Counted from the first letter of the stretch, positions 1 through 5,587 are shown. The stretch: DNA of 5,614 bases from Panacagrimonas sp052387335 (GCA_052387335.1 JBQTJH010000227.1:1-5614); one strand, 5' to 3'. Notes: a model not told the origin generated them from the letters alone. Made by a program: numbers and translations.

Positions 1-36
1 TCCGCAGTTACCGCACTGCCCGCCTGCATCACTTGA

Positions 37-100
37 GTTACCCCAATTTTGGGGGCAGGTTCGGGGGTAACAGGACACGCCGTCCGGGAGTTACCCCCAA
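37..100. repeat. Cluster of GTTACCCCCAA-like repeats in front of the integrase start
   Basis: Four related 10-11 bp elements lie in 64 bp: GTTACCCCAA at 37-46 (plus, one C short), TTGGGGGCAGG at 49-59 (inverted, about 8 of 11 positions), TCGGGGGTAAC at 61-71 (inverted, 10 of 11) and GTTACCCCCAA at 90-100 (plus). The first two form a near palindrome, CCCCAA-TT-TTGGGG, at 41-54. A shorter copy, AGTTACC, sits at 6-12. The last copy ends at the base before the ATG at 101, where a ribosome binding site would be expected. Similar G-run/GTAAC repeats are, from general knowledge, often seen in front of P4-type integrase genes. I infer that they are binding sites for the integrase or its accessory factor, used in recombination, autoregulation or both. 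Confidence 0.6.
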
Positions 101-175
101 ATGCTCACGCCGTCTGTACAGAACGCCAAGCCCAAGGCCACCGCCTACAAGCTCGCCGATGAACGAGGCTTGGGT
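101..175 (+). pseudogene. 5' remnant of a P4-type tyrosine integrase
   Basis: The first 25 codons from the ATG at 101 read like the N-terminus of the Arm-DNA-binding (DUF4102) domain of P4-family phage/island integrases: a short LT start, then NAKP at residues 8-11 and YKLAD at 16-20, then GLG where family members have GL plus an aliphatic strand. After about residue 25 the similarity ends. The frame continues to a stop at 310 with proline/arginine-rich sequence, overlapping the 3' end of the opposing hopJ-type gene, and no catalytic domain follows in any frame. An intact integrase has roughly 400 residues, so this is the stump left by a deletion or rearrangement. The exact breakpoint is uncertain. 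The short match could be coincidence, but the repeat cluster directly upstream supports the call. Confidence 0.6.
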
Positions 176-204
176 ATCGCCAAGCGGCATGGCCCGATGT
201 CCGT

Positions 205-579
205 TCAATTCCCTGGAAGTCGGCCTTTCGCGTCGCCACGCGCCTGCAACGCCTGGCCGTCAAACACCACGGTGGCCCAGCCACTGCGCATGAAGTTGCG
301 GATGTTCTGATGATCGTTCGCGTCTGGATGCTGCAGCACATCCTCGCGGTAGTAACGGCCGAAGCAGGCCAGCGTCTCGGGCTCGCTGAGCCGGTGCAGC
401 TTGGCGAACGCGAAAATCTTGCAAGACCCGCCGTTCTGGCCGGCGGCATTCTCAACCTCGCCATTGCGGAACGCTGTGGGCGTGTAGAGGTAATGCACGT
501 CGATGACTTCAATAGTCTGGGAGAATTCAATCTGCTGCGGTGTGTCGCGCAGTCGGTGCAGGAAGGCGGTCAAGGACAT
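205..579 (-). CDS. HopJ type III effector family protein
   Basis: The 124-residue product matches the HopJ family (PF08888) along nearly its whole length as I remember it. It has the family's YxxTPTAFRNG segment (residues 30-40), AGQNxGSCKIFAFAKL (46-61), an LACFGRYYREDVL segment (70-82), then HPDANDHQNIRNFM (84-97) and GW (100-101). Family similarity fades after about residue 111, so the last 13 or so residues are a variable tail next to the integrase stump. HopJ was named from Pseudomonas syringae, but the family is widespread in non-pathogens. There is no signal peptide and no type III secretion gene in the window, so a cytoplasmic housekeeping role is more likely and the molecular function is unknown. 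The ATG at 579 lies 25 bp after the stop of the upstream secreted-protein gene, suggesting a shared transcript. Its ribosome binding site is weak (GAGAG). Confidence 0.88.
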   Translation of the reverse strand: MSLTAFLHRLRDTPQQIEFSQTIEVIDVHYLYTPTAFRNGEVENAAGQNGGSCKIFAFAKLHRLSEPETLACFGRYYREDVLQHPDANDHQNIRNFMRSGWATVVFDGQALQARGDAKGRLPGN

Positions 580-604
580 CGGGGCTCTCGAGCAATGTTG
601 GGGG

Positions 605-1339
605 TCAGCGCTGGCGTACGCACGTGCGCAGTTCGTCGGCCGCTTTCAGGCCGTCCTTCCAGGCCATGCGAAAGACTTCGTCATCGTCGACGACAATGGC
701 GAATTCGAGCTCGTCAGTGATGCCCGCCAGCGCGGCGTCCATCGTCGGGACTGCGAACACCAAGGTGCCGAACGGGCCCATGCGAGGGTCGCGCGCGTAG
801 TTGAAGACCTTTACCTTGGCCGGCGCATCACCGGTCTGGGTCAGCGTGGCGGTGATCTCCCTGAACGTGCGCGGTTTGGGGATGTTCTCGCCGGTGAACA
901 TCAGCAGCGCGCCATCCCAGCTCTTGTCGAATCCGCTCAGCGTGATCATTCCATCGCGACTCTGGTACATGGCGGCGCAGAATTCGCCCGGCCCAGCCGG
1001 AGTGCGACTCTGGAAGAAGTCCCAGCTTCCCTTGAGCCAGCGCTGATAGCGGGCCTCCTCCTCGATCTGCTTCTGGCGCGCATGGTCTTCGAGCTGCTTG
1101 AGCTCCTCCGGCGTCAGCATGCGCACCGGCGGCCTGGACGAGCTGCGATCGTCATCGTAGCGATCGCTGAACCGCGCGTGAGCGTCTGCGGCGTACTGCG
1201 CCTGCGCGCTCATCGCCGCATGCGCTTCCAACATGCCAAACACATCCTGGGCCTGCGCAGCGCCAAGACCGGACGTGCCGATGAGCAAGGCCGCGGCGCC
1301 GACGGATGAACGCAGAGATCGAAGCGAGCGTGTACGCAT
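605..1339 (-). CDS. Exported protein of unknown function
   Basis: The chosen ATG at 1339 gives 244 residues. The frame is open to 1390, but this Met starts a good signal peptide: arginines at 2, 4, 7 and 10, a hydrophobic core at about 13-28, and AQA before a likely signal peptidase I cut at 30/31. The mature protein begins with an Ala/Gln/His-rich helix-like stretch (about 33-58), then a charged segment of Asp, Arg and Glu (59-100) that may be helical or coiled, then a compact domain (about 104-244) with alternating strand-like stretches. The mature part has only two cysteines, C121 and C240, near the two ends of this domain, and they could form a disulfide in the periplasm. I recognise no named domain. 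The gene is upstream of and close to the HopJ-family gene and divergent from idi. The Shine-Dalgarno match is weak (GAGAC). Confidence 0.75.
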   Translation of the reverse strand: MRTRSLRSLRSSVGAAALLIGTSGLGAAQAQDVFGMLEAHAAMSAQAQYAADAHARFSDRYDDDRSSSRPPVRMLTPEELKQLEDHARQKQIEEEARYQRWLKGSWDFFQSRTPAGPGEFCAAMYQSRDGMITLSGFDKSWDGALLMFTGENIPKPRTFREITATLTQTGDAPAKVKVFNYARDPRMGPFGTLVFAVPTMDAALAGITDELEFAIVVDDDEVFRMAWKDGLKAADELRTCVRQR

Positions 1340-1523
1340 ATAGGTCTCGATGAGAATGGAATATCCCCGACTTGAAGCCGCCCGGCACAACCTAGCCTAG
1401 CGGTGTGGGCCGGACCAGCGCACGCCACGAATCCAGCAGGCACGCGACGGGAGCGACATGCGCGCAGCAGGGCGATCAGGCGCCGGGCCGCGCGCTACAC
1501 TTCACCGGAGCGGCGCGCACGCC

Positions 1524-1541
1524 GGATCAGGTGTTTGATCC
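1524..1541. promoter_or_regulatory. Perfect 6-bp inverted repeat upstream of idi (possible operator)
   Basis: GGATCA at 1524-1529 and TGATCC at 1536-1541 are exact reverse complements around a 6-bp spacer. The site ends 36 bp before the idi start codon, a position where a repressor dimer could block transcription or where the element could lie in the 5' leader. There is no following T-run, so a terminator is unlikely. The core includes GATC, a Dam/Sau3A-type tetramer that occurs often by chance, and the arms are short. The regulatory role is an inference from position and symmetry only. Confidence 0.3.
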
Positions 1542-1565
1542 CTATCGTCGCCACAAAAAAACAGC

Positions 1566-1573
1566 GGAGAGGA
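1566..1573 (+). promoter_or_regulatory. Shine-Dalgarno sequence of idi (GGAGAGGA)
   Basis: GGAGAGGA lies 4 bp before a GTG codon at 1578 and is the strongest ribosome binding site in the window. It fixes the idi start at this GTG, because the next in-frame ATG (codon 56) would remove part of the Nudix domain, including the N-terminal metal-ligand histidines. The following genes in the cluster lack comparable sites. Confidence 0.65.
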
Positions 1574-1577
1574 CCTC

Positions 1578-2177
1578 GTGGCGCAGCACCCCTCAGCAAC
1601 TAGCGCTCCATGCGAAGAAGTGGTGCTGGTGGATGCCCGTGGCGAGCCGGTCGGCGTAGCGGAGAAGCAGCGCGCCCATCTCGACGGCGCGCTGCACCGG
1701 GCGTTTTCGATTTTCGTTTTCAACACGCGTGGCGAATTGCTCATGCAACAGCGCGCCGCGACCAAATATCACTCCGGCGGACTCTGGACCAACACCTGCT
1801 GCGGTCACCCGCGGCCGGGAGAGGCCTTGGCGGATGCCGCGCATCGGCGTCTGCGCGAAGAGATGGGCTTCGACTGCATGCTGCGCGAGGCGTTTCACTT
1901 CACCTATCACGCCCAGCTCGATCACGACCTGATTGAACACGAGTTCGACCATGTGTTCGTAGGTCGCTGCAACGCGCGGCCCACGCCGAATCCGCAGGAA
2001 GTCGGCGCCTACGTCTGGATGTCCATCGAGGCCCTGGCCGCTGATCTCGCAGCGCGACCGGAGCGCTACACCTATTGGCTGCGAGCGTGCTTCGACAGCC
2101 TGCGCGCCCATCTGGCGCATACACCACTACAGGACGCCGCCCCTCGCATGCACGCGGCCGACAGAGCCTCAGACTGA
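1578..2177 (+). CDS. idi: Isopentenyl-diphosphate delta-isomerase, type I
   Basis: This cytoplasmic enzyme interconverts isopentenyl diphosphate and dimethylallyl diphosphate, supplying the starter for all prenyl-diphosphate synthesis. The 199-residue product has the Nudix-fold features of type I isomerases. The catalytic cysteine is C75 in NTCCGHP (72-78) and the catalytic glutamate E122 in the EHE motif (120-122). The probable metal ligands are H34, H40, H77, E120 and E122. The Nudix-box region runs GHPRPGE (76-82) then RRLREEMG (90-97), with Arg replacing the Nudix Glu as usual for this family. Length is slightly above the roughly 180 residues of the E. coli enzyme because of short tails at both ends. 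Start is GTG, set by a strong GGAGAGGA. The stop overlaps the prenyltransferase ATG by one base, so the two are probably translationally coupled. Confidence 0.95.
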   Translation: MAQHPSATSAPCEEVVLVDARGEPVGVAEKQRAHLDGALHRAFSIFVFNTRGELLMQQRAATKYHSGGLWTNTCCGHPRPGEALADAAHRRLREEMGFDCMLREAFHFTYHAQLDHDLIEHEFDHVFVGRCNARPTPNPQEVGAYVWMSIEALAADLAARPERYTYWLRACFDSLRAHLAHTPLQDAAPRMHAADRASD

Positions 2178-3139
2178 TGCAGCGTGCGACAACCGCACCC
2201 GCCGCGTGGCGATCGTTTGTGCGTGCGGCGCGTCCGCCGGCTCATGCAATGATCGCCATGCCCCTGCTGTGGGGTCAGGCACTGGCGCTACTCGTGGGCA
2301 ATCACTTCGAGTGGAGCGCATTCATCGCGGTCCATCTATTCGGCCTGTTGTGTCAGGTCTACATCCTGTATCTGAACGATGTCGCGGACGAGGATGTGGA
2401 TCGCGCGGGTACGGGAACCTGGCTGTCCGGCGGATCGGGGGTGATTGCGCGAGGGCTTCTGAATGGCGCGCAATTATTCCGCGCGGCGCTGCTGGCCCTA
2501 GCCGGTATGGCGCTCGTCAGCCTGGTGTGTGCCGTTGTTCTGGACCGACCCTGGATGCTTCTGCTGAGCACGCTGGCCGCAGTCGCGGGTTGGACCTACA
2601 GTCTGGCGCCGCTGAAGTCCTCGTATCGCGGTGGCGGAGGGCTTCACCAGGCGCTGAGCTGCGGCGTGTTGTTGCCGCTGATCGCGTTCTATCTGCAGGC
2701 GGGTTCGCTCGCCGCGTTTCCCTGGCTCCTATTGCTGCCCTTCAGCCTGATTTTTTACGCCGCCCACCTGGTGACGGCGCTGCCCGACATGACCGCCGAC
2801 CGCGGCGCCGGCAAACGCAGCTTTCCGGTGCGTCACGGCGAGCCGGCAACAGTCCGATGTGTCGTGCTGGTGCTGTGCGTCGCATATGCGTCCGCCGTGC
2901 CCTTGAGCGCGGTGTGGCTCGCGAACCTGTGGACGCTGGCCGCGGTCAGCGGTCTGGCCTTTGCGATCCTGCTGATCACGGCACCCAGCGTCCATAATCC
3001 TGCGCGCATCGCCGAAAATGCCGGCGAGCGTATGCGGTTTGCATCCGCCGTCAGCGCCAGCCAGGCCTGGATGCTCGTGGCGTGGACCGGCGTGCTGTTC
3101 TGGCACGGCCTTCATCGGCATCCCCCACTACAAGGCTAA
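2177..3139 (+). CDS. UbiA/MenA-like membrane prenyltransferase
   Basis: This is an integral-membrane enzyme of the UbiA superfamily, which transfers a prenyl chain from prenyl diphosphate to an aromatic or other acceptor with Mg2+. The 320-residue product has about nine hydrophobic segments (roughly 22-41, 47-66, 100-121, 127-145, 155-176, 181-201, 226-244, 249-269 and 294-310). Both diphosphate/Mg-binding motifs are present: NDVADEDVD (67-75) and DMTAD (204-208), the latter followed by GK (212-213). SGGSGVI (84-90) and the YSLAPLK (141-147) to YRGGGGL (150-156) region resemble MenA-like members more than UbiA proper. The start is the ATG inside TGATG with the idi stop; the frame is open further upstream but that part overlaps idi and lacks family similarity. 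No menaquinone genes are nearby, so the acceptor is unknown and I give no symbol. Confidence 0.88.
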   Translation: MQRATTAPAAWRSFVRAARPPAHAMIAMPLLWGQALALLVGNHFEWSAFIAVHLFGLLCQVYILYLNDVADEDVDRAGTGTWLSGGSGVIARGLLNGAQLFRAALLALAGMALVSLVCAVVLDRPWMLLLSTLAAVAGWTYSLAPLKSSYRGGGGLHQALSCGVLLPLIAFYLQAGSLAAFPWLLLLPFSLIFYAAHLVTALPDMTADRGAGKRSFPVRHGEPATVRCVVLVLCVAYASAVPLSAVWLANLWTLAAVSGLAFAILLITAPSVHNPARIAENAGERMRFASAVSASQAWMLVAWTGVLFWHGLHRHPPLQG

Positions 3140-3150
3140 GTCGTTAGAGC

Positions 3151-4455
3151 ATGAGCAAACGCCTGAACATCGCGATCATCGGTACTGGAATTGCCGGGCT
3201 CAGTGCGGCTTGGTTTCTGGGCCAGCGGCATCGCGTCAGCTTGTATGAGCGCGGGCCGCAGCTCGGGATGGACGCACACACGGCGCAGGTCGCCTGCGGC
3301 GAGGGTCAGAGTGTCGATATCAATGTGCCGATGCGCGTGTTCTTCCAGGACTACTGCCCGACGCTGACGCAGATCTACCAGTCGCTCGGCGTCGCCTACG
3401 AGCCGGTGCAGTACTCCGGCTCGTTCAGCCGCTTCGGTGGCGACACGTATTTTCGGTATCGCAACTGGTGGTTCGGTGCGCGTTCGGTGTCCTTTCTCGC
3501 CGGCCGCAGCCTGTGGTCGGCGCGCGCAATGAGGATCGGCACCGAGATTCTGCGCTTCATGCGCCGCCCTTCGTCCGATATACCAGCAGAGCCGTCGCTG
3601 GACGGCATCTCGATCGAGGCCTATCTGCAGCGCGAAGGCTATTCGCGGAGCTTCGCCGAAGACTTTCTGTATCCCACGTTCTCCGGCATCTGCACCTGCA
3701 GCTACGAGCACATCAAGGCCTACCCCGCCTCGATCATTCGCGATTACCTGCAAAGCGGCCTGATGGGCAGTCGCGTCAATCGCCTGGTGCATGGCACGCG
3801 CGACGCCGCCAGCCGCATGGCTGCCAACGCCGAGACCGTGCACTACCAGCTGCAGCTGAAGTCGGTGATGCCGGTTGCGGATGGGGTGCAGGTGTCCGAC
3901 GGCAACGGGCACCAGGCCACCTACGATCACATCGTCGTCGCAACCCAGGCCAATCACGCGCTGGACTTGCTGCAGGACGCGAACGGCCGAGAGCAGCAGG
4001 TGCTGCGCAAGTTCACTTATGAAGCGAGCAAGGTCGTGGTTCACCGCGATGCGCGCCTGGCGCCGCGCCAGCGTTCAGAATGGGCGCCGGTGAATTTCCT
4101 GTTGTCCGCCACGCAGGACAAGCCTATGGCCAGCATCTGGCTGAACAGCATCCATCCGCAGCTCAAGGGACGCGCGGATCTGTTCGAGACCTGGAACCCG
4201 TACATCGAAATTCCGCAGGATCAGATCTTGATCGAGGCCGGCTTCGAACGGCCGCTGGTGACCCAGGAATCACTGCAAGCCATAGACCAACTCGCCGCGC
4301 TTCATCAGGAGTCAGAGCGTCGCATCTGGTTCTGCGGCTCTTACGCCAGGCGCGGCATTCCCTTGCTGGAAAGCGCGGCGGCGTCTGCAAAAGCCATTGC
4401 CGATCGCTTGCTGGAAGTTGATGCGCGACAAAGCCTGCACGGCGTAGCACCTTGA
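3151..4455 (+). CDS. FAD-dependent oxidoreductase, COG2907/amine-oxidase-like
   Basis: The 434-residue product starts with a clear dinucleotide-binding fold: GTGIAG (11-16), followed by E33, which should bind the ribose of FAD. The next conserved loop, normally GG-H-xx-T, reads LGMDAHT (38-44). Overall layout fits the COG2907 group of predicted NAD/FAD-binding flavoproteins related to amine oxidases and phytoene desaturases. Family-like stretches include CPTLTQIYQSLGV (69-81), a VVHRDARLAPR-type segment in the second half, and a C-terminal FAD-contact segment WFCGSYARRGIP (393-404) leading into a helix of small residues. There is no signal peptide. The ATG lies 11 bp after the prenyltransferase stop with a weak ribosome binding site. 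Context suggests it oxidises or desaturates a prenylated compound, but the substrate is inferred only from the neighbours. Confidence 0.82.
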   Translation: MSKRLNIAIIGTGIAGLSAAWFLGQRHRVSLYERGPQLGMDAHTAQVACGEGQSVDINVPMRVFFQDYCPTLTQIYQSLGVAYEPVQYSGSFSRFGGDTYFRYRNWWFGARSVSFLAGRSLWSARAMRIGTEILRFMRRPSSDIPAEPSLDGISIEAYLQREGYSRSFAEDFLYPTFSGICTCSYEHIKAYPASIIRDYLQSGLMGSRVNRLVHGTRDAASRMAANAETVHYQLQLKSVMPVADGVQVSDGNGHQATYDHIVVATQANHALDLLQDANGREQQVLRKFTYEASKVVVHRDARLAPRQRSEWAPVNFLLSATQDKPMASIWLNSIHPQLKGRADLFETWNPYIEIPQDQILIEAGFERPLVTQESLQAIDQLAALHQESERRIWFCGSYARRGIPLLESAAASAKAIADRLLEVDARQSLHGVAP

Positions 4456-4760
4456 TGATGCTAAGACCAACCCAATCCGATGCCTGTGCCCTGTGCGAGC
4501 GGCCGGTGGCACTGAGCTTTCATCATCTGATTCCACAGCGCGTGCATCGCAAGACCTGGTTTCGCAAGCAGCACAGTCTGGACGAGATGCGCAGTCGCGG
4601 CCTCTGGCTGTGCCGTCTATGCCATAACGCCGTGCACGAGCACTTCGACGAAAACACTCTGGGCCGTCGTCTGAATACGCTGGACGCGCTCAAGGCCGAG
4701 CCGGTGTTGCAGCGACACATCGAGTGGGCCGCGCGGCAGCGCCATCATCGCCAGTGGTAG
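4455..4760 (+). CDS. Small HNH-family protein
   Basis: The 101-residue product shows a Zn-binding HNH/McrA-like layout: C11-x2-C14, the HHLIP motif at H23-H24, C53-x2-C56-H57, and H61 as the likely final histidine. The C-terminal half (NTLDALKAEP and a following W-containing helix, about 72-90) resembles a family of stand-alone roughly 100-residue HNH proteins common in gammaproteobacteria, whose job is unknown to me. The position expected for the central Asn, just before the second CxxC, reads R48-G49, so nuclease activity is doubtful. The ATG at 4455 overlaps the preceding stop as TGATG; a second ATG follows directly at 4458 and either may be used. A 4-bp gap separates it from rlmA. There is no restriction or phage gene nearby, so a role in defence is not supported. 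Confidence 0.8.
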   Translation: MMLRPTQSDACALCERPVALSFHHLIPQRVHRKTWFRKQHSLDEMRSRGLWLCRLCHNAVHEHFDENTLGRRLNTLDALKAEPVLQRHIEWAARQRHHRQW

Positions 4761-4764
4761 GCGC

Positions 4765-5577
4765 TTGAACCGGATTATTTGCCCCATCTGTCGCGAGCCT
4801 TTGGCGTGCGAGCCTCCGAGCTGGCATTGCACCCTCGGCCATAGCTTCGACGTGGCGCGCGAGGGCTATGTGAACCTGCTGCCCGCCCATCACAAGCACA
4901 GCACCGATCCGGGCGACAGCGCGGAGTCCCTGCGCGCGCGTCGCAGCTTCCTCGACGCTGGCTACTACGCGCCGCTGCGCGATACGCTGGTGACCGTCCT
5001 GAATCAGTCGCGTCCGCGGAGCCTGCTCGATATCGGCTGCGGCGAGGGCTATTACACCGCCGCCATGGCAAATGCCGTCCCGGACCTCATCGGCCTGGAC
5101 ATCGCCAAGCCTGCGATCCAACTCGCGGCCCGGCGTTATCGCGACCCCACAATCTGGCTCGTTGCCAGCGGCGCCCAAGTGCCGGTGGTGGATGCATCGC
5201 TCGATGCGGTGACCTGCCTGTTCACCCAGCTGCATGTGCGCGAGCTGGAGCGTCTGCTAAAGCCTGGTGGCTTATTGCTGGTGGTTACACCCGCCGCCGA
5301 TCACTTATGGCATCTGCGCGAAGGCTTGTTCGACACCGTGCAAGCGCATGAGCCCGACAAGTTCGTGGAGACGCTCAGTGAGGGCTTTGCGCATGAACAC
5401 ACGCAGACCTTGCGTTTCGATCTGGATCTGGATGTCTCTGCGCTGTCGCATCTGCTGATGATGACGCCCTACGCCTGGAAGGCGCGCCCGGAAAAGCGCG
5501 AAGAACTTGCGCGCCGCACGGCATTGCGTACCCAGGCCGCCTTCAGCGTGCTCAGGTTTTCAAGGCGTGTGGCCTGA
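4765..5577 (+). CDS. rlmA: 23S rRNA (guanine-N1)-methyltransferase RlmA(I)
   Basis: This cytoplasmic, SAM-dependent enzyme methylates N1 of G745 in helix 35 of 23S rRNA (E. coli numbering). The 270-residue product matches the E. coli length (269). It begins with the family's zinc finger, C6-x2-C9 with C22 and H26, followed by the signature EGYVNLLP (33-40), DPGDSAE (48-54) and ARRSFLDAGYY (58-68). The Rossmann SAM site is DIGCGEGYY (89-97), with D112 as the probable ribose contact. MTPYAWKARPE near the C-terminus matches the family. Motif IV is unusual: LFTQLH (152-157) replaces the customary aromatic-Ala/Ser-Pro. TTG at 4765 is the only plausible start, since no in-frame ATG precedes the zinc finger, and its ribosome binding site is poor (GGTAGGCG). 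It is the last gene of the cluster. Confidence 0.95.
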   Translation: MNRIICPICREPLACEPPSWHCTLGHSFDVAREGYVNLLPAHHKHSTDPGDSAESLRARRSFLDAGYYAPLRDTLVTVLNQSRPRSLLDIGCGEGYYTAAMANAVPDLIGLDIAKPAIQLAARRYRDPTIWLVASGAQVPVVDASLDAVTCLFTQLHVRELERLLKPGGLLLVVTPAADHLWHLREGLFDTVQAHEPDKFVETLSEGFAHEHTQTLRFDLDLDVSALSHLLMMTPYAWKARPEKREELARRTALRTQAAFSVLRFSRRVA

Positions 5578-5587
5578 GGTTCTCAGG
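5573..5587. terminator. Short hairpin at the convergent gene ends (weak terminator candidate)
   Basis: CCTGAG (5573-5578) and CTCAGG (5582-5587) form a perfect 6-bp stem with a 3-nt loop. It contains the rlmA stop codon in one arm and the TCA (minus-strand TGA, 5583-5585) of the convergent frame in the other. It is placed to act on both strands, but neither side is followed by a T-run within the visible sequence, so intrinsic termination is uncertain. Confidence 0.3.

Larger units (their letters stand above)
1340..1577. other. Divergent intergenic region, secreted-protein gene / idi
   Basis: This 238-bp stretch separates two divergent gene starts and should hold the promoters for both sides. 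I see no convincing sigma-70 -35/-10 pair: TACACT at 1496-1501 resembles a -10 box for the idi side but has no good -35 at the right distance. Visible structure consists of the inverted repeat at 1524-1541, two CTAG tetramers 1 bp apart (1392-1395 and 1397-1400), GATCAGG occurring at both 1474-1480 and 1525-1531, and a short A-run just before the idi ribosome binding site. The short open frames here have no recognisable coding character. Confidence 0.5.

Noticed and set aside
1..33. tRNA 3' end as the attachment site of the element
   Set aside because: Neither strand shows a T-arm GGTTC core with a following acceptor stem and CCA.
503..1309. Long plus-strand open frame (268 codons) opposite the exported-protein gene
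   Set aside because: It is antisense to a gene with a convincing signal peptide, is rich in Arg/Ala/Val typical of GC-rich shadow frames, and has no recognisable domain.
1392..1400. Two CTAG tetramers 1 bp apart, considered as a Trp-repressor-like operator
   Set aside because: The flanks lack the rest of the operator symmetry and a 9-bp coincidence is not enough.
1496..1501. TACACT as a -10 box for the idi cluster
   Set aside because: No acceptable -35 hexamer lies 16-18 bp upstream, so a promoter cannot be called from sequence alone.
1403..1659. Short plus-strand frames in the intergenic region before idi
   Set aside because: They have no ribosome binding site, are Arg-rich, run into idi out of frame, and show no family resemblance.
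1593..2120. Minus-strand open frame (175 codons) opposite idi
   Set aside because: It lies entirely within the well-supported idi gene and shows no protein family features.
3136..4044. Long minus-strand open frame (302 codons) opposite the flavoprotein gene
   Set aside because: The plus strand encodes a full-length flavoprotein with intact FAD motifs; the antisense frame has no motif and follows from codon bias.
4455..4760. HNH gene as part of a restriction or phage-defence system
   Set aside because: There is no partner methyltransferase for DNA, no specificity subunit and no phage gene; the adjacent methyltransferase is clearly the rRNA enzyme RlmA.
4690..5235. Minus-strand open frame (181 codons) opposite the HNH gene and rlmA
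   Set aside because: It spans two recognised plus-strand genes and has no coherent domain.
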